Assembly (NCBI GenBank): GCA_949752735.1
Contig: OX457051.1
Coordinates: 1,687,501-1,751,500, forward strand
Reading direction: 5' to 3'
From: Lumbricus terrestris
Lineage: Eukaryota > Annelida > Clitellata > Crassiclitellata > Lumbricidae
Length of the DNA stretch: 64,000 bases
Part shown: positions 61,303-64,000 of the stretch, piece by piece
Position numbering within the stretch: the stretch's first letter is position 1
Layout of the letters: every line of letters starts with the position of its first letter
The notes under the pieces: model-generated
What the model was told of the DNA's origin: nothing
Databases searched by the model: none
Seen by the model: the letters and a program-made list of their open reading frames with translations, nothing else
Translations under genes and position numbers: made by a program

Positions 61303-61700
61303 TGTAATTGTAATTGTAATTGAGTATTTATATAGCGCCGCTCACAGATTCAGTAGCGCTCCCGACCCTAGTTAGCACTGTCGCTGACGAATAGTATGGT
61401 CTTCAGGCGTTTCCTAAACAGAGGGAGAGAAAGACTGAGAAGCTCAAGGCGTAGTTTGTGTGGAAGACGGTTCCAGCATGAGGGGCCAACATAGGCAAAG
61501 CTTCTGGATTGGGCAGTAGCACCACGCATGCGAGGAACAACAAGGAGGTCATTAGCTGCTGAACGAAGGGCAGAGCGACCAGGGAGAGAGGAGACATGGA
61601 TGCAGAAAGCACGGAGGTAGGAGGGAGCTACCCCAAGAAGAGAATTGCGCATAAGAGTCAGAATCTTAAACTCTATGCGTTGCGATACAGGAAGCCAATG
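61303..61700 (-). mobile_element. L2-like LINE 3' end, present only in copy B
   Basis: The minus strand reads RNSLLGVAPSYLRAF, LPGRSALRSAANDLLVVPR, GATAQSRSFAYVGPSCWN and RKRLKTILF. The tail is GCGCCGCTCACAGATTCAGT plus (AATTGT)n at 61293-61322. It interrupts sequence that is continuous at 32520-32545. Same subfamily as 943-1970. Confidence 0.88.
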
Positions 61701-61769
61701 TACAATAATATTGTAGGCCTACTCGTAAATTCGGGTCACGTGATCGCAAATTTAATTAAGAGCTATTTT

Positions 61770-61900
61770 TCATAAATCCAGCTCCATTTCAGCTAGAAAA
61801 TCTATTCTGCTGGCCCACTTCGATTAAAAGGGAAATTATTTTCATCAATCCGACTTCTATTTCGCAAGATATCTTTTCGCCAATCCAACTTGTTTTCCAC
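61770..61900. mobile_element. TU-like inner repeat fragment
   Basis: CATAAATCCAGCTCCATTTC and CATCAATCCGACTTCTATTTC-like units, as at 33700-34075. Short relic. Confidence 0.55.
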
Positions 61901-62104
61901 CAACGCTGAAACCATGCCAATAATTCGGAATCGTGAACCTTCGGAATAGTGGGCCACTACCTTCAACCACGCCAATCAGCAATAAACACTTAAACACAAC
62001 CAAATTCAAGATTCCGACAAACTTCCGATCACTTTGCGGAAAGTTGTAAAGATAGTCGCATCACGAAACTCGCGTGAAACGAAAAGACCCTTAGCCTATT
62101 TGAT

Positions 62105-62158
62105 ATTTTCAAGGCTAAGTTGCTGGGTTGCTAAGTTGCTGGGTTGCTAAGTTGCCTT
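62105..62158. repeat. 16-bp tandem repeat
   Basis: GCTAAGTTGCTGGGTT repeated about three times, just before the LINE. Confidence 0.85.
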
Positions 62159-62159
62159 C

Positions 62160-63490
62160 GGCAAGAAAATTGTCGAACCAGAGAGAGTGAATCAAAGATG
62201 GAAAGAATACTGCGAGGAACTATACATCGAAGAAGACGAGCACGAAGAGATTGACATCCAAGAAAGGGAACCACCACCGCTGAAGGAAGAGATTAGGCGT
62301 GCAGTAATGAAGTCGGCGTCACGAAAGGCACCAGGTCCGGATGACGTGGCAGCTGAATTACTGAGGTTTGGAGGAGAGATGACAGTGACCAAACTACATG
62401 AGATATGTACGGAGGTGTGGAAGACCGGAGTATGGCCGAAAGAATGGACTCAATCAACATTCATCCCACTTCCCAAGAAGGGTGACCCGCTCCAGTGTGA
62501 CAATTACAGAACCATCGCACTGGTCTCGCACGCAAGCAAAATTTTGCTGCGCGTTATGCTAGACCGCATGCAAAACAAGCTCGAAATGGAGATTGCCCAG
62601 GAACAAGCGGGTTTTAGACCAAGAAGAGGTACAAGAGACTAGATTGTGAACCTCAGGATCATAATAGAGAAAGCAAGAGAAAGAAATCAACCACTCTACT
62701 TTTGTTTCATTGACTTTACTAAGGCCTTTGATAGGGTCCGACACGATCAGCTATGGCTGACCATGCTCGAAATGGGCTTTCCACCTCATCTAGTCCAGCT
62801 GCTAAGAAATTTGTACAGACAACAACGGGCAAATGTCAGAACAGACGACCACGCTTCGGCATGGTTCAAGGTTAAAAAAGGTGTTCGACAGGGCTGCAAC
62901 CTCTCCCCATGTCTGTTTAACATTTTAGCAGAACAAATTATGCGAAAAGCACTAGCAGGTTTCGCTGGTGGATTCAGGATTGGCGGAAGAACCATCAACA
63001 ATCTGAGATATGCAGACGATATCGTCCAACTGGCCACAACACCAGAAGAACTGCAAGAACTAGTGAAACAAGTCGCAAGTGCTGCAGAAGAATATGGCAT
63101 GTCGATCAACGTAACAAAGACGAAAGTTATGACGAATACTGAGGAGGTGCTCGAAACGGTGGTGGGCACGGAAAAACTAGAACAAGTGAACTCCTTTGTA
63201 TATTTAGGGAGCAGGATAGCAAAAGATGGGAATTGTGTGAATGAAGTTAAATCAAGGCTAGCCATGGGGATGACTGTCATGACCAAATTTACGAAGATTT
63301 GGAAGAACAAATCAATCAGCACCGACACCAAATTGCGGTTGATGAAGGCTTTGGTGTGGCCAGTAGCGACGTATGGATGTGAAGCATGGACTCTGAACAA
63401 GGATCAAGAAAAGCGAATTCAAGCATTTGAGAACAAGTGTATCAGAAAGCTGATGAGAATTTCATGGACAAAAATGATGACCAACGAACA
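62160..63490 (+). mobile_element. RTE-like LINE reverse transcriptase with one stop codon
   Basis: Frame 62187-62642 and 62646-63490 are collinear around a single TAG at 62640-62642. Motifs: APGPDDVAAELLR, WPKEWTQSTFIPLPKKGD, NYRTIALVSHASKILLRV, QAGFRPRRGTRD, then CFIDFTKAFDRVRHDQLW (first catalytic Asp), GVRQGCNLSPCLFNILAE, NLRYADDIVQLA (catalytic YADD), FVYLGSRIAKDG, WPVATYGCEAWTL and IRKLMRISW. The TAG is best explained as CAG to TAG. Truncated at both ends; endonuclease missing. Codon use is uniform and the copy looks young. Confidence 0.92.
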
Positions 63491-64000
63491 AGTGTATATT
63501 AGGGTGTCCCAAAAAATATTTTTTCCGAAATTTTCTATGCAGTCCCCTAAAAAGTTTCCATATGGTCCCATAATAACACCTGTAAAATTTTATGACACCA
63601 CGAAAATATTTAGGGGTCCCTCAAGCCGCCCAAATTTTACCCATATTGACATAATTTGCGCCTGATGTGTCCAACTTCTAAATGCCTTTAGATCCTAACC
63701 CTTGATCCTATTATATCAAATTTAATACCATTGGAAAGCTCTTGAATGGTAGACTTTACAGGTATCTAACTTTATTGGATACAATGGATATTTTGGGCAT
63801 AGTCTTACGCTCAACAAATGCAAAAATCGAGAAAAATCTGAGATTTTCGACTTTGGACACAGTATCAGTGTACACACAACTAATCATTGCGAGTAGTCAT
63901 TACAAACTCTTGATAATGTAACAAGTCGTGGTTTTAGCTCCTCCATACCTTCATCTGTTTCACGATAAGAAATTCTGAGGGGGCTGAGGGGTTCAACCCA
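63491..64000. other. Repeat-like DNA after the LINE
   Basis: It begins AGGGTGTCCCAAAAAA at the LINE break, a sequence style found at ends of Tc1/mariner-type repeats. The matching inverse end is not in the window. No gene is seen. Confidence 0.4.

Larger units (their letters stand above)
53239..61752. repeat. Segmental duplication, copy B
   Basis: It matches 17877-32573 (copy A) in order. It lacks the copy A LINE and foldback (empty site near 60747) and gained the insertions at 57253-57715 and 61303-61700. From 56.35 to 60.75 kb identity to copy A is very high, including introns and SINEs. Confidence 0.9.

Noticed and set aside
62786..63400. 204-codon minus-strand ORF
   Set aside because: Antisense shadow of the RTE-like reverse transcriptase.

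Overview
The window is animal nuclear DNA: AT-rich, intron-rich and dense in transposable elements. Single extracellular modules sit in small symmetrical (phase 1-1) exons with GT/AG borders. The CR1/L2-like and RTE-like LINEs, tRNA-derived SINEs, hAT and piggyBac-like elements, and a foldback element with 15-bp tandem terminal repeats like sea-urchin TU elements, suggest an invertebrate deuterostome, most likely an echinoderm or hemichordate. That assignment is inference. No bacterial operon, CRISPR array or functional RNA gene was found.

The host content is a small plus-strand family of single-pass receptors: a WSC carbohydrate-binding-type domain, one MEGF-like EGF module, a chain of calcium-binding EGF modules, one transmembrane helix followed by a KRKR stop-transfer signal, and a 49-residue tail with three tyrosine motifs (YTVL, SLYTAI, IYAN). 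Gene 1 (4727-22061) has eight EGF-type exons upstream of the transmembrane exon, but that exon carries a 2-nt insertion that ends the reading frame before the helix. Gene 2 (42233-56532) has both WSC exons, fewer EGF exons and an intact transmembrane exon and tail. A third, decayed locus (32845-33557) keeps an EGF relic and a transmembrane exon. A divergent second tail exon lies at 24607 and again at 59554. No signal-peptide exon was recognised for any copy.

The 3' part of gene 1 and what follows (about 17.9-32.57 kb) is duplicated at about 53.24-61.75 kb. Comparing the copies dates later events. Copy A gained a LINE at 25.8-32.0 kb, and that LINE was then split by a 3.26-kb inverted-repeat element carrying protocadherin sequence. 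Copy B gained a 463-bp element inside a SINE and an L2-like LINE end. The two copies also differ by 5-6 bp insertions that turn TA into TAGGCTA, TAGCCTA or TAGGCCTA. This gives a direct clue to why the palindrome TAGGCCTA occurs about 35 times in 64 kb.

Layout: 0.4-4 kb nested L2-like LINE debris; 4.7-22 kb gene 1 with intronic MITEs, SINEs and a LINE; 22-32 kb SINE, LINE, second tail exon, LINE and protocadherin foldback; 32.8-34.1 kb third receptor relic and TU-like foldback; 34-42 kb mostly non-coding with a piggyBac-like and a hAT element; 42-56.5 kb gene 2, interrupted by a GC-rich relic, a 39-bp coding minisatellite and a composite hAT element; 57-61.7 kb second copy of the duplicated tail region; 62.1-63.5 kb RTE-like reverse transcriptase with one stop codon.
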